NCBI RefSeq assembly: GCF_015476115.1
Contig: NZ_CP064295.1
Coordinates: 3,590,001 to 3,654,000, forward strand
Direction: 5' to 3'
From: Aegicerativicinus sediminis
GTDB taxonomy: Bacteria > Bacteroidota > Bacteroidia > Flavobacteriales > Flavobacteriaceae
DNA: 64,000 nucleotides
Of the stretch, positions 54,395 through 63,308 are shown one piece after another. Under the pieces are notes generated by a model. It had not been told where the DNA came from. It ran no database searches and saw only the letters and a program-made list of their open reading frames with translations. Made by a program: the position numbers and the translations under genes. The stretch's first letter is position 1. The number at the start of each line of letters is the position of its first letter.

Positions 54395-55173
54395 TCTAAA
54401 GAAAATTCAACTTTATGAAGGATTAATCCCGAGGCTGGAGCAATGTATTGCATGCTACCATTATAATTTGGCCTTAAAGAGGATTTAAATTTTTCTAATG
54501 ATATAATTCCCCTGCCCAAATCAAATAATGTACCCGCCATCAAGCGCACCTGATTTCTTCCAAAACCACTTCCAGCAACCTTTAGCAAGTATGTTCTCTC
54601 TGGAAAAAAATTAGCTGTGTACACGTCATTCTCAACCAACTCACATTTCACCAATTCTCGTTCATATTGGCCCTCTTCACTAGCCTTATAACAATAGGCT
54701 TTAAAATTATGGGTTCCTTGAAAAATTGATGCTCCTTTCTTCATAATTTCTATATCTAAATCATCTAAGATAGTTGCCATAAGTGGGGCGCAAAACGGAT
54801 GAAATTTTTGACCATACGCAAAAAGATAATGGTATTCCTTAATTTTTGAATCTTGAATAATGTTGAAGTTCTCATCCACCTCCTCAATTGATAATGCGCG
54901 AATATCTTGTGGTAAATTGAAATTAAACTCTTCCAAAAACATGCTTAAATCATTCAATGGCCTATCCAAAAACAATTCAAAAGCAGCTTGTTCTGCAGAT
55001 ACTTTCGCATCCGTCCTACCTGCGGCTAAAGTTTTAATGGCTGTATCAGGTAGAATATATTTTAGGGTTCTATCCACCATAAATTGAACAGTCTTTACAT
55101 TAGGTTGTTTTTGCCATCCATGATAGCGATACCCTAAATATTGAAGTTTTATGAGGTAAAAAAATCGATTCAA
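54391..55173 (-). CDS. TruA-family tRNA pseudouridine synthase (variant active-site motif)
   Basis: A 260-aa pseudouridine synthase with catalytic Asp55 in GRTDAKVSA. The canonical TruA motif is GRTDAGVHA/S; here the Gly after the Asp-Ala is Lys. The core is otherwise complete (YLGYRYHGWQKQ, GTHNFKAYCYKAS, FGRNQVRLMAGTLFDLG). Bacteroidota often carry two TruA-like proteins, and this may be the diverged one; the target tRNA position is uncertain. It is the last gene of the his operon, 7 bp after hisIE. Confidence 0.9.
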   Translation of the reverse strand: MNRFFYLIKLQYLGYRYHGWQKQPNVKTVQFMVDRTLKYILPDTAIKTLAAGRTDAKVSAEQAAFELFLDRPLNDLSMFLEEFNFNLPQDIRALSIEEVDENFNIIQDSKIKEYHYLFAYGQKFHPFCAPLMATILDDLDIEIMKKGASIFQGTHNFKAYCYKASEEGQYERELVKCELVENDVYTANFFPERTYLLKVAGSGFGRNQVRLMAGTLFDLGRGIISLEKFKSSLRPNYNGSMQYIAPASGLILHKVEFSLD

Positions 55174-55180
55174 AAAAGAC

Positions 55181-55783
55181 TTATTTCGCAGTTGTATGGC
55201 GTGATTCGAGAATATTCAACACATCTGAAAATTGGAATCCCTTGGCATTCAGCAACAACAAATAATGGAAGAATAGATCCGCAGATTCATTTAAAAACAA
55301 ATCATCATTATTATCCTTTGCCTCGATAATGGTTTCCACAGCCTCCTCACCAACTTTTTGGGCAATTTTATTTATTCCAGAATCAAAAAGCGATCTTACA
55401 TAAGAAGGCTTATCAGATTTCGAGGCCAAACGATCATTTATTATTCTCTCTAATTTCTTTACAAAAAGATGGGTTGCTACATTTTCTCCACCCCAACACG
55501 TATCTGAGCCTGTATGACATGTTGGGCCGTCAGGCTTTACTTTCACTAATAGGGTGTCATTATCGCAGTCACTTTCAATTGAAATTAAATGAAGGACATT
55601 TCCGCTTTCCTCTCCTTTGGTCCAAAGTCTATTTTTACTTCTGCTGAAAAAAGTAACCAGCTTGGTTTCTTGAGTTTTTTTGAGAGATTCCTCATTCATA
55701 TAACCTAACATCAAAACACAATTTGTTTCAAAATCTTGAATTATAGCTGGCACCAAACCCTTATCATCGTATGTTACTTTCAT
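55181..55783 (-). CDS. hisIE: Bifunctional phosphoribosyl-AMP cyclohydrolase / phosphoribosyl-ATP pyrophosphatase
   Basis: A 200-aa fusion catalysing steps 2 and 3 of histidine synthesis. The N-terminal HisI part has LMLGYMNEESL and the zinc/magnesium cluster CDNDTLLV ... GPTCHTGSDTCW. The C-terminal HisE part (about 110-200) has QKVGEEAVETIIEAK and ESADLFFHYLLLL. The fusion order is the standard IE. It lies 10 bp after hisF. Confidence 0.97.
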   Translation of the reverse strand: MKVTYDDKGLVPAIIQDFETNCVLMLGYMNEESLKKTQETKLVTFFSRSKNRLWTKGEESGNVLHLISIESDCDNDTLLVKVKPDGPTCHTGSDTCWGGENVATHLFVKKLERIINDRLASKSDKPSYVRSLFDSGINKIAQKVGEEAVETIIEAKDNNDDLFLNESADLFFHYLLLLNAKGFQFSDVLNILESRHTTAK

Positions 55784-55793
55784 TTTTACTGTT

Positions 55794-56549
55794 TTATATT
55801 CTAACAGAAATTCCTTTTTCTTTCAATTCCTTTTTTAAATCCAAAATATCAATTTCACCATAGTGAAACACACTTGCCGCTAAAGCTGCATCAGCTTTCC
55901 CATAAAAAAAGGTATCCGCAAAATGTTGAACCGTTCCTGCCCCACCTGAGGCAATTATAGGAATATTTAAAGTATCCGAAAGCTGCGCCAAAGCTTTGTT
56001 GGCAAATCCATCTTTTGTACCATCGTGATTCATACTGGTAAACAATATTTCACCAGCTCCCAAATCCTCAACTTGTTTAGCCCATTGGAATAGGTCTATT
56101 TCCGTAGGTAAAGTTCCACCCGCTAAGTGAACTTTCCATTGGTCATTTATATTTTTTGCATCGATGGCGACCACAACACATTGACTTCCAAACTTTTTAG
56201 CAAGTTCTTCAACCAATTCAGGACGTTTTACAGCCGAAGAGTTCACGGAAACTTTATCGGCTCCGCAGTGTAACAAATCATCAACATGTTTAATTGAAGA
56301 TATTCCCCCACCCACTGTAAATGGTATATCAACCTGTTCAGCGACATGCAATGCCATTTCTAAAGTAGTTTGCCTTCCTTCTAGGGTAGCCGAAATATCT
56401 AAAAAAACCAACTCATCCGCCCCTTGCTCAGCATACGCTCTTGCCAATTCCACAGGATCGCCTGCATCTCTTAATTCAACAAAGTTGACCCCTTTGACGG
56501 TTCTACCGTTTTTAATATCCAAACAAGGAATGATTCGTTTAGTCAGCAT
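55794..56549 (-). CDS. hisF: Imidazole glycerol phosphate synthase cyclase subunit
   Basis: A 251-aa TIM-barrel partner of HisH; it makes imidazole glycerol phosphate and AICAR from PRFAR and ammonia. Catalytic Asp11 ([14 protein letters not shown]) and the second Asp in VVVAIDAK are present. Phosphate-binding loops GGGISS and SGGAGT are intact. It lies 9 bp after hisA. Confidence 0.98.
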   Translation of the reverse strand: MLTKRIIPCLDIKNGRTVKGVNFVELRDAGDPVELARAYAEQGADELVFLDISATLEGRQTTLEMALHVAEQVDIPFTVGGGISSIKHVDDLLHCGADKVSVNSSAVKRPELVEELAKKFGSQCVVVAIDAKNINDQWKVHLAGGTLPTEIDLFQWAKQVEDLGAGEILFTSMNHDGTKDGFANKALAQLSDTLNIPIIASGGAGTVQHFADTFFYGKADAALAASVFHYGEIDILDLKKELKEKGISVRI

Positions 56550-56558
56550 AGATATATT

Positions 56559-57293
56559 TTACAGAAACCTACTAAGATCTCTTAGGTCAATTTTATTTTC
56601 ATACAGCGCCTTTCCTATAATAGCACCTTCACACCCCATTTCCTTTAGCATGTTCAAATCATCAATTGAAGTAATACCACCAGAAGCAATTAATTTAATT
56701 GATTGATCAACACTTGAATTTGAACATTCGGCAAGTATTTGTTTATATAGTTCCCCGGAAGGCCCTTCAAGCATTCCGTCTTTAGCAATGTCCGTACAAA
56801 TAACATAACGAACATCCTTTTTCATGTACTTTTTAATGAAAGGAATAATATCTTCTTCAGATTGTTCTTGCCAACCGCTAATGGAAATTTTGCCACCATC
56901 GGTATCTGCTCCCAGAATTATTTTTTGCTTTCCATATTTATAAAGCCAGCCTTCAAACATTTTTGGATTCTTAACCGCAACACTCCCACCTGTAACTTGT
57001 CTAGCACCAGAATTAAATGCGATATGTAAGTCTTCATTAGTTTTAAGACCCCCTCCATAATCGACTTTCAAAGCAGTTCTGGTCGCTATTTGCTCTAAAA
57101 CTTTATAATTTACGATCTCTCCAATTTTGGCACCATCTAAATCCACCAAGTGCAAATACTCAATACCGTTATCTTCAAATTCTTTCGCAACTTCCAATGG
57201 ATTTTGGTTATACACTTTTTTAGAAGAATAATCTCCTTTGGTTAGTCTAACACACTTACCTTCAATAATATCAATGGCTGGAATAATTCTCAT
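56559..57293 (-). CDS. hisA: ProFAR isomerase (HisA)
   Basis: A 244-aa TIM-barrel enzyme that isomerises ProFAR to PRFAR. Catalytic Asp8 ([19 protein letters not shown]) and the second Asp in ILGADTDGG are present, as are the phosphate loops GGGLKT and SGGITS. It shares the half-barrel repeat with HisF. It sits 12 bp after hisH. Confidence 0.97.
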   Translation of the reverse strand: MRIIPAIDIIEGKCVRLTKGDYSSKKVYNQNPLEVAKEFEDNGIEYLHLVDLDGAKIGEIVNYKVLEQIATRTALKVDYGGGLKTNEDLHIAFNSGARQVTGGSVAVKNPKMFEGWLYKYGKQKIILGADTDGGKISISGWQEQSEEDIIPFIKKYMKKDVRYVICTDIAKDGMLEGPSGELYKQILAECSNSSVDQSIKLIASGGITSIDDLNMLKEMGCEGAIIGKALYENKIDLRDLSRFL

Positions 57294-57305
57294 AATTTCA
57301 AAAGA

Positions 57306-57887
57306 TCAAAGCTCTAAAAAATTCTTCAATATGCTGCTGCCTGCTTTACTACTTTTTTCGGGGTGAAATTGAACACCATAAAAGTTGTCTTTCTGCAGAG
57401 CACTTGCATAATCTAAACCATAACTACATTTAGCAATGGCCTGTTGATTTAATTCAGCATAAAAACTATGCACCAAATACATATATTCATTTTCTGTAAT
57501 ACCTTTAAATAAAGGAGATTTTAGATCCCAAATGGTATTCCAGCCCATTTGAGGGACTTTTAATCCATCATTAAATTTCCTTACATCACAATCAAAAATT
57601 TTGAGGCCTTCCGTTTGGCCCTCTTCGGAATAATTGCAGAGTAATTGCATACCTAAACAAATACCGAGAACTGGCTGATTTAAGTTTGGTATAAGCCTAT
57701 CTAATTCAGTTTCCCTCAATTTTTGCATGGCTGAGCTAGCTTCCCCCACCCCTGGAAAAATAACTTTATCAGCATTTTTTATAATTTCGGGATCCTTAGA
57801 TAATATGGCTTCAACACCAAGCCTTTGGAAAGCAAACTGAAGGCTTTTAATATTGCCCGCTCCGTAATCTATAATTACTAATTTCAT
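57306..57887 (-). CDS. hisH: Imidazole glycerol phosphate synthase glutaminase subunit
   Basis: A 193-aa class I glutamine amidotransferase that supplies ammonia to HisF. Nucleophile Cys in GICLGMQLL, His and Glu in VQFHPEKS, and the oxyanion strand FPGVGEAS are present. It is 3 bp after hisB; overlapping or near-overlapping junctions suggest translational coupling. Confidence 0.97.
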   Translation of the reverse strand: MKLVIIDYGAGNIKSLQFAFQRLGVEAILSKDPEIIKNADKVIFPGVGEASSAMQKLRETELDRLIPNLNQPVLGICLGMQLLCNYSEEGQTEGLKIFDCDVRKFNDGLKVPQMGWNTIWDLKSPLFKGITENEYMYLVHSFYAELNQQAIAKCSYGLDYASALQKDNFYGVQFHPEKSSKAGSSILKNFLEL

Positions 57888-57890
57888 TTT

Positions 57891-59021
57891 TTACAATACT
57901 CCTTTGGTAGATGGCAAAATCATCCGTTCACTATCCCTTTTTACAGCCATTTTAATTGCTTTTGCAAAAGCTTTGAAGATTGCCTCGATTTTATGATGTT
58001 CATTTATGCCTTCTGCTTTTATATTCAAGTTACATTTGGCACCATCAGAAAAGGATTTAAAGAAATGGAAGAACATCTCAGTAGGCAATTGCCCTATCAT
58101 TTCACGATTAAATTCCGCATCCCATTCTAACCAATTTCTACCACCAAAATCTATTAACACCTGTGCCAAACAATCATCCATAGGCAACGCGAATCCATAA
58201 CGTTCAATACCGAGTTTGTTTCCTAAAGCCTTATGAAATGTTTCTCCTAAAGCAATAGCAGTATCTTCCATGGTATGATGCTCATCGACTTCTAAATCAC
58301 CTTCAACCTTGATTGATAAATCTAGGTGCCCATGTTTAGCCAACTGATCTAGCATATGGTCAAAAAACTTTAGACCAGTATCTATATCTCCCTTGCCAGA
58401 ACCATCAAGGTTAAGTGCAATCTTAATCTTAGTTTCATTGGTATTTCTTTCTAATAAAGCTGTCCTATCTTCTAATTTAAGGAACTCATAAATCCGTTTC
58501 CAACTAGAAGTTTCTAAAGCTATATAATCTTGAAGGTCCCCGCGACCCGAACTTTCGTCGGCACCCATTTCAGGATGGGTGTCAATAAAAATACCTTTTG
58601 AATTTAGATTTTTCGCTAATTGAATATCTGTGAGACGGTCCCCTATTACAAAGCTATTTTCTAAATCGTAATCTCCTTCAAAATAAGCAGTTAAAAGTCC
58701 CGTATTAGGTTTCCTTGTTGGCGCATTGTCTTTGGCAAAAGTCTTGTCAATAAAGATATTCTGAAATTCAACCCCCTCATTCTTAAAAGTTTCAACTATT
58801 AATTTATGAACAGGCCAAAAGTTATTTTCTGGAAATGAGTCTGTACCCAAACCATCTTGATTGGTGATCATCACTAATTCATAACTTAGTTCTTTTGCAA
58901 TTTTACTAAGGTATTGAAAAACCTCTGGAAAGAATTGAAGCTTCTCAAAACTATCAATTTGCTCATCTTCTGGTTCTAAAATTAAAGTACCATCTCTATC
59001 TATAAACAAAACCTTCTTCAC
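57891..59021 (-). CDS. hisB: Bifunctional histidinol-phosphatase / imidazoleglycerol-phosphate dehydratase
   Basis: A 376-aa fusion. The N-terminal HAD-type phosphatase carries FIDRDGTLI (Asp nucleophile and DxD) and [12 protein letters not shown]. The C-terminal dehydratase (about 185-376) has the two diiron/manganese HxxxH-type motifs ([17 protein letters not shown] and [15 protein letters not shown]) and the late [14 protein letters not shown]. This two-domain arrangement matches the enterobacterial and Bacteroidota type. Start overlaps the end of hisC by 4 bp. Confidence 0.97.
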   Translation of the reverse strand: MKKVLFIDRDGTLILEPEDEQIDSFEKLQFFPEVFQYLSKIAKELSYELVMITNQDGLGTDSFPENNFWPVHKLIVETFKNEGVEFQNIFIDKTFAKDNAPTRKPNTGLLTAYFEGDYDLENSFVIGDRLTDIQLAKNLNSKGIFIDTHPEMGADESSGRGDLQDYIALETSSWKRIYEFLKLEDRTALLERNTNETKIKIALNLDGSGKGDIDTGLKFFDHMLDQLAKHGHLDLSIKVEGDLEVDEHHTMEDTAIALGETFHKALGNKLGIERYGFALPMDDCLAQVLIDFGGRNWLEWDAEFNREMIGQLPTEMFFHFFKSFSDGAKCNLNIKAEGINEHHKIEAIFKAFAKAIKMAVKRDSERMILPSTKGVL

Positions 59022-60088
59022 AGTAATTCTTTTAGTTTATTAATTAATTTTTCATTTTCATCAGGGGTTCCTACGGTTAAACGTAGACAGTTATCACATA
59101 ATTCTTGATTGGACCGGTTTCTTACAACCACACCAGATTCTACAAGTTGCACATAGCGCTTATTGGCATCATCTACTTTGACCAAAACGAAATTTGCATC
59201 AGTAGGATAAATTTTTCTAACAAAATTAATCTGGTCTAGGTCCTCTAATAATTTTTTACGCCCCTTTAAAATAAGTTGAATATCCTCTCCTACATTATTC
59301 TCCCCAATTATTTCTTTAGCCTTTTGTTGTGTTAGTTGATTAACATTGTAAGGTGGTTTTATCTTTTTGAGAATATTAATAATGTCCTCCGAAGCAAAAC
59401 ACATCCCTAGTCGAATTCCTGCAAGACCGTATGCTTTTGAAAGTGTTTGACATACTACAAGGTTGGGAAATTCATTCAATCTTTGAATCCAACTATCCTC
59501 ACCTGTAAAATCTACATAAGCCTCATCTATTACAACAATACCTTTGAAATTTTGTAGTAAATCTTCAATATCATTTTTTTTAAAACAATTACCTGAAGGA
59601 TTGTTTGGCGAACAGATAAATAGCAGTTTAGAAAATTCATCAGCGGTATCCAAAATCCTGGACACCTTCAGCTGAAAATCATCGGTTAGCAAAACTGATT
59701 TATATTGAACATCATTTAATTCTGCCAAAACCTTGTACATACCATAAGTGGGTGGTAGTATAATGATATTATCTTGTTTCGGTTCACAAAAAGCCCTGAA
59801 TAATAGATCGAGAACTTCATCGCTTCCGTTACCCAAAAGAATCTGAGATTCTGGAAATTTTTTAATGTTAGATATCAATTGTTTGAGTTCCCTTTGGTGG
59901 GGATCAGGATAACGGTTAAGGCCTGTTTCAAAAGGATTTTCGTTTGCATCTATAAATACCATATTTGCACCGATTTCCTTAAATTCGTCACGCGCAGATG
60001 AATAAGGTTTCATTTTCTTCACATTTGGCCGAACCAAGTCTTGCACATCAAAAATTTGAGGTTTTGTCCTACTGATCTTATTGTCCAT
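59018..60088 (-). CDS. hisC: Histidinol-phosphate aminotransferase
   Basis: A 356-aa fold-type I PLP aminotransferase. The PLP Lys lies in [14 protein letters not shown]; the substrate and PLP site includes SPNNPSGN and DEAYVDF; the N-terminal segment is typical (FIDANENPF). It transfers the amino group of glutamate to imidazole acetol phosphate. It overlaps hisD by 11 bp and hisB by 4 bp. Confidence 0.96.
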   Translation of the reverse strand: MDNKISRTKPQIFDVQDLVRPNVKKMKPYSSARDEFKEIGANMVFIDANENPFETGLNRYPDPHQRELKQLISNIKKFPESQILLGNGSDEVLDLLFRAFCEPKQDNIIILPPTYGMYKVLAELNDVQYKSVLLTDDFQLKVSRILDTADEFSKLLFICSPNNPSGNCFKKNDIEDLLQNFKGIVVIDEAYVDFTGEDSWIQRLNEFPNLVVCQTLSKAYGLAGIRLGMCFASEDIINILKKIKPPYNVNQLTQQKAKEIIGENNVGEDIQLILKGRKKLLEDLDQINFVRKIYPTDANFVLVKVDDANKRYVQLVESGVVVRNRSNQELCDNCLRLTVGTPDENEKLINKLKELL

Positions 60089-61370
60089 TTGTCAAATCAT
60101 TTAATCGTAAGCTAACCGCGTTTTTATGGGCAAACAATCCTTCTGCTTCCGCCATAATCTCTATAGTTGGACCAAGATTTATCAAACCTTCAGAGCTCAG
60201 TTTTTGGAAGGTAATGGCCTTTGTGAAACTATTTAAATTAACCCCACTATATGTTTTACTATAACCGTTTGTAGGCAAAGTATGATTGGTTCCAGAAGCA
60301 TAATCACCTGCACTTTCTGGGGAATAATTTCCTATAAACACTGAACCAGCATTTATAATACCATTGACAAAAAATTCTTCATTTTGAGTACAAATAATAA
60401 AATGCTCGGGGCCATACATATTTATAAAATCTAAAGCATCTTCTTTAATTGGCAAATACACCAATTTTGAATTTTCAATTGAGGATTTTGCCATTTCAAT
60501 CCGGGGCAGTTTGCGCAATTGTATATCTAATTGTGCCAAAACTTTTTTCAAGATATCAAGTGAATTACTCACCAAAATAACTTGGGAATCTTTTCCGTGC
60601 TCAGCTTGACTCAATAAATCGGCAGCAACATAGGCTGGAACAGCGGTTTCATCCGCATAAACCAACAATTCACTGGGACCAGCTGGCATATCGATGGCTA
60701 AGCCAAATTTTGTGGCGTATTGTTTAGCCACCGTAACAAATTGGTTACCTGGACCAAATATTTTGTTAACTTTTGGAATTGTATCGGTTCCAAATGTTAA
60801 TGCAGCAATTGCCTGGATTCCTCCAACTTTAAAAATTTTTGTAACACCACACATACTGGCAGCGAATAAAATTTCATCGGGTAAAGATCCCGATTTGTTG
60901 GGAGGCGAACATAATATAATTTCTTTGCAACCTGCAATATTAGCAGGAATAGCCAACATCAAAACCGTGGAAAACAAGGGAGCAGTACCTCCCGGGATAT
61001 AAAGCCCAACCTTTTCGATCGGTTTTTGTACTTGCCAACAACTAACACCCTTAGTAGTTTCAACAGGTTTAAAATCTGTTTGTTGCGCTTTATGAAACGC
61101 TTCTATATTATCCTTTGCTATTAAAATTGCCTTTTTAAGGTCTGGATTTATATTAGAAATAGCTTCATCGATTTCAATTTCTGAAACTTGAAACCGATCT
61201 AAGTCAACTCTGTCGTATCTGCTGGTAAAAGCAGAGATAGCAGTATCACCATTTACTTGAATATCCGCAAAAACCTCACTAACCAAAGGCTCTAAATCCT
61301 GGAGTGAAGGTGTAGGCCGCCTAACAATTGTTTCCCATTCATCCCTTGAAGGGTTCTCTAATACTTTCAT
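60078..61370 (-). CDS. hisD: Histidinol dehydrogenase
   Basis: A 430-aa Zn-dependent enzyme performing the last two oxidations from histidinol to histidine with 2 NAD+. The signature and zinc/catalytic residues are in LLSQAEHGKDSQVILVS and GPEHFIICT, with SAGDYASGTNHTLPT near the C-terminus. It lies between hisG and hisC with small overlaps (4 and 11 bp). Complete length. Confidence 0.98.
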   Translation of the reverse strand: MKVLENPSRDEWETIVRRPTPSLQDLEPLVSEVFADIQVNGDTAISAFTSRYDRVDLDRFQVSEIEIDEAISNINPDLKKAILIAKDNIEAFHKAQQTDFKPVETTKGVSCWQVQKPIEKVGLYIPGGTAPLFSTVLMLAIPANIAGCKEIILCSPPNKSGSLPDEILFAASMCGVTKIFKVGGIQAIAALTFGTDTIPKVNKIFGPGNQFVTVAKQYATKFGLAIDMPAGPSELLVYADETAVPAYVAADLLSQAEHGKDSQVILVSNSLDILKKVLAQLDIQLRKLPRIEMAKSSIENSKLVYLPIKEDALDFINMYGPEHFIICTQNEEFFVNGIINAGSVFIGNYSPESAGDYASGTNHTLPTNGYSKTYSGVNLNSFTKAITFQKLSSEGLINLGPTIEIMAEAEGLFAHKNAVSLRLNDLTNGQ

Positions 61371-62224
61371 ACTACCAAGTTTTCAATTGGACACACTAAA
61401 ATGCCCTCCGCCCCTTTTGCCTTTAATTCATCAATAATATTCCAAAAATCATTTTTATCAATTACTGTGTGTAAGGAAGACCAACCTTCCTGAGCAAGCG
61501 GAAGGACTGTTGGACTCCGCATTCCAGGCAAAACTTCAATTATTTCGGCAACCTTATTTGTGGGTGCATTCATTAAAACGTAACGAAACCCACGACCTTT
61601 AAGGACCGATTGAATTCTGAATAACAATCTATTTAGTATGACATTTACCTCATCTGATATTTTCGGAGATGCCGCAAGGACGGCTTCAGATTTTAATAAC
61701 ACCTTTACTTCCTTCAAATTGTTTTTAAAAAGGGTGCTACCGCTTGAAACAATATCCACAATTGCGTCTGCCAAGCCAATATTTGGAGCTATTTCAACTG
61801 AACCATTAATTAAATGAATCTGGGCGTTAATATTATTATCATCTAAGAATTTTGTAACAGTATTCGGATAGGAAGTTGCAATACGTTTTCCTTCCAAATC
61901 TTCAATCCCACTGAATTTTTTCGATTTTGGAATTGCGATAGAAACCTTACACTTAGAAAAACCTAGGCGTTCTTTAACGACTATATCTTCTCCCTTTTCG
62001 TAAAGTACATTTTCTCCAATAATAGCAACATCTACTACCCCATCTCTTAAATATTGTGGAATATCTCCATTTCTAAGATAAAACACTTCTAAAGGAAAAT
62101 TACGAGCAGCGGCTTTTAACTGATCTTTTCCATTATCTATTGATATACCTATATCTTTCAATATTTGCATGGAATCATCGTGTAACCTTCCTGATTTTTG
62201 AACTGCAATTTTTAGCTTGTCCAT
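61367..62224 (-). CDS. hisG: ATP phosphoribosyltransferase, long form (HisG_L)
   Basis: A 285-aa first enzyme of the pathway, condensing ATP and PRPP. A periplasmic-binding-like catalytic core (KIAVQKSGRLHDDS, then LVDIVSSGSTLFKNNLKE, here AIVDIVSSGSTL) is followed by the C-terminal HisG_C regulatory domain (about 210-285) that binds histidine for feedback inhibition. The long form does not need HisZ, consistent with its absence here. It starts 27 bp after the attenuator terminator and is the first structural gene of the operon. Confidence 0.97.
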   Translation of the reverse strand: MDKLKIAVQKSGRLHDDSMQILKDIGISIDNGKDQLKAAARNFPLEVFYLRNGDIPQYLRDGVVDVAIIGENVLYEKGEDIVVKERLGFSKCKVSIAIPKSKKFSGIEDLEGKRIATSYPNTVTKFLDDNNINAQIHLINGSVEIAPNIGLADAIVDIVSSGSTLFKNNLKEVKVLLKSEAVLAASPKISDEVNVILNRLLFRIQSVLKGRGFRYVLMNAPTNKVAEIIEVLPGMRSPTVLPLAQEGWSSLHTVIDKNDFWNIIDELKAKGAEGILVCPIENLVV

Positions 62225-62251
62225 TGTTATAATAATTTCATTTTATTCAAT

Positions 62252-62281
62252 AAAAAAACCCGTTTGATTCACTCAAACGGG
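62252..62281 (-). terminator. Attenuator terminator of the his operon
   Basis: On the minus strand CCCGTTTGA, loop GTGAA, TCAAACGGG, then TTTTTTT: a 9-bp stem and a 7-nt U-run directly before hisG. It lies 29 bp after the leader peptide stop codon, so it would terminate transcription when the leader is fully translated. Confidence 0.92.
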
Positions 62282-62328
62282 CTATAATATTTTGAAACTA
62301 GTCAATACATTACCATCTCGCCTGAGCG
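62270..62328 (-). promoter_or_regulatory. Antiterminator pairing of the his leader
   Basis: CGCTCAGGCG (minus, 62319-62328, inside the leader ORF) can form ten continuous pairs (three G-U) with CGTTTGAGTG (minus, 62270-62279), which includes most of the 5' arm of the terminator. The two structures are mutually exclusive. A ribosome stalled on the His codons upstream leaves CGCTCAGGCG free; one that reaches the stop codon covers it. Confidence 0.7.
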
Positions 62329-62372
62329 CAAGTCCCAAAAAAATGATGATGATGTGATAGTCTATTAATCAT
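62310..62372 (-). CDS. Histidine operon leader peptide (20 aa)
   Basis: ATG (62370-62372) to TAA (62310-62312) encodes MINRLSHHHHFFGTCAQARW, with four His codons (all CAT) in succession. It is the sensor of charged tRNA-His for attenuation of hisG-D-C-B-H-A-F-IE. It lies upstream of a terminator and contains the antiterminator segment. The gene is too short to be found by length cut-offs; support is the His run together with the RNA structure. Confidence 0.92.
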   Translation of the reverse strand: MINRLSHHHHFFGTCAQARW

Positions 62373-62446
62373 ATAAATTTATTGCTGCAAATATTTAAAA
62401 GAATTATTTAAAATCCTAAATAAAATTCAACAAAATAAAAGATTGC

Positions 62447-63262
62447 TTATTGATTGCCTAAAATGATTGGTAATCCAGTTTCTCCAGAACCAATTACAAT
62501 AACCTTTGAATTTTGTGATTCAGCAAGTTTAATTGTTGCTTCGATACCCTTATCCTGAAGGATTTTATCATTTAAAGAGGCACTTAAAATGGTGTTGGCA
62601 TCAGCTTTACCCTGAGCCTCAATACGTTGTTTATCAGCTTCCTTCTGGGCAGAAACTAGCCTAAATTCATACTCCAATGCCTCTTGCTCCTGTCTTAATT
62701 TACGTTCGATAGCATCCTTAATGGTTGGTGGTAAAGTTACATCCCGCACCAAAACCTGATTTAGTTGAATGTATTGATTGTCAACAATGTTTTTTGTTTC
62801 TTCAAAAATTTCTGCCTGAATGGCATCCCTTTTACTGGAATATAATTGTTCTGGTGTGTACCTTCCCACAACACTCCTTGCTGCAGAGCGAATGGCAGGC
62901 TGTAAAATTCGCTCTTTATACATTTCACTTTTCTCCTGGTGAAGTTTACCCAAATCTTCATATTTTGGTTGGTACCAAACTGAAGCCTCAAGTTTTATAT
63001 CCAAACCATTTGAGGAAAGTACGTTCATTTTTTCATAAACCTCCTGCTGTCTCACCTCATAAACGAATACCCTGTTCCATGGTGCTACAATGTGGAATCC
63101 TTCGCTTAACGGTGGTTCATCAGTTACAACCCCTTCTCCAAAAGTCCTATAGAGAACCCCCGCTTCTCCTGGCCCAATTGTAATAGTAGATTTAGTTAGT
63201 AGAATTATCGCTACTACAATAATTATAATTGCCGGCAGGGCTATTTTTGGTAATCGTTCCAT
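62447..63262 (-). CDS. Prohibitin-family SPFH/band-7 membrane protein
   Basis: A 271-aa protein with one N-terminal membrane helix (about 8-26) and an SPFH/band-7 domain (about 28-190): TIGPGEAGVLYRTFGEGV, EGFHIVAPW, and the coiled-coil-forming ALEYEFRLVSAQKEADKQRIEAQGKA in two parts. It forms ring-shaped oligomers at the inner membrane that organise membrane proteases and other proteins. The partner gene at 63309 is in the same direction, 46 bp upstream, and may be co-transcribed. Confidence 0.92.
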   Translation of the reverse strand: MERLPKIALPAIIIIVVAIILLTKSTITIGPGEAGVLYRTFGEGVVTDEPPLSEGFHIVAPWNRVFVYEVRQQEVYEKMNVLSSNGLDIKLEASVWYQPKYEDLGKLHQEKSEMYKERILQPAIRSAARSVVGRYTPEQLYSSKRDAIQAEIFEETKNIVDNQYIQLNQVLVRDVTLPPTIKDAIERKLRQEQEALEYEFRLVSAQKEADKQRIEAQGKADANTILSASLNDKILQDKGIEATIKLAESQNSKVIVIGSGETGLPIILGNQ

Positions 63263-63308
63263 ATTATTTTTTTATTAAAGATTAGTTATGTTATTGAAGA
63301 TAAATTGT

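Noticed and set aside
62340-62356. ATGATGATGATG-like microsatellite before the his operon
   Set aside because: On the minus strand it is the run of four CAT codons in a complete leader ORF with an attenuator; the repeat is explained by coding.
62725-63183. 152-codon plus-strand frame opposite the SPFH gene
   Set aside because: Antisense to a conserved coiled-coil/band-7 protein; the length follows from the composition of the real gene.
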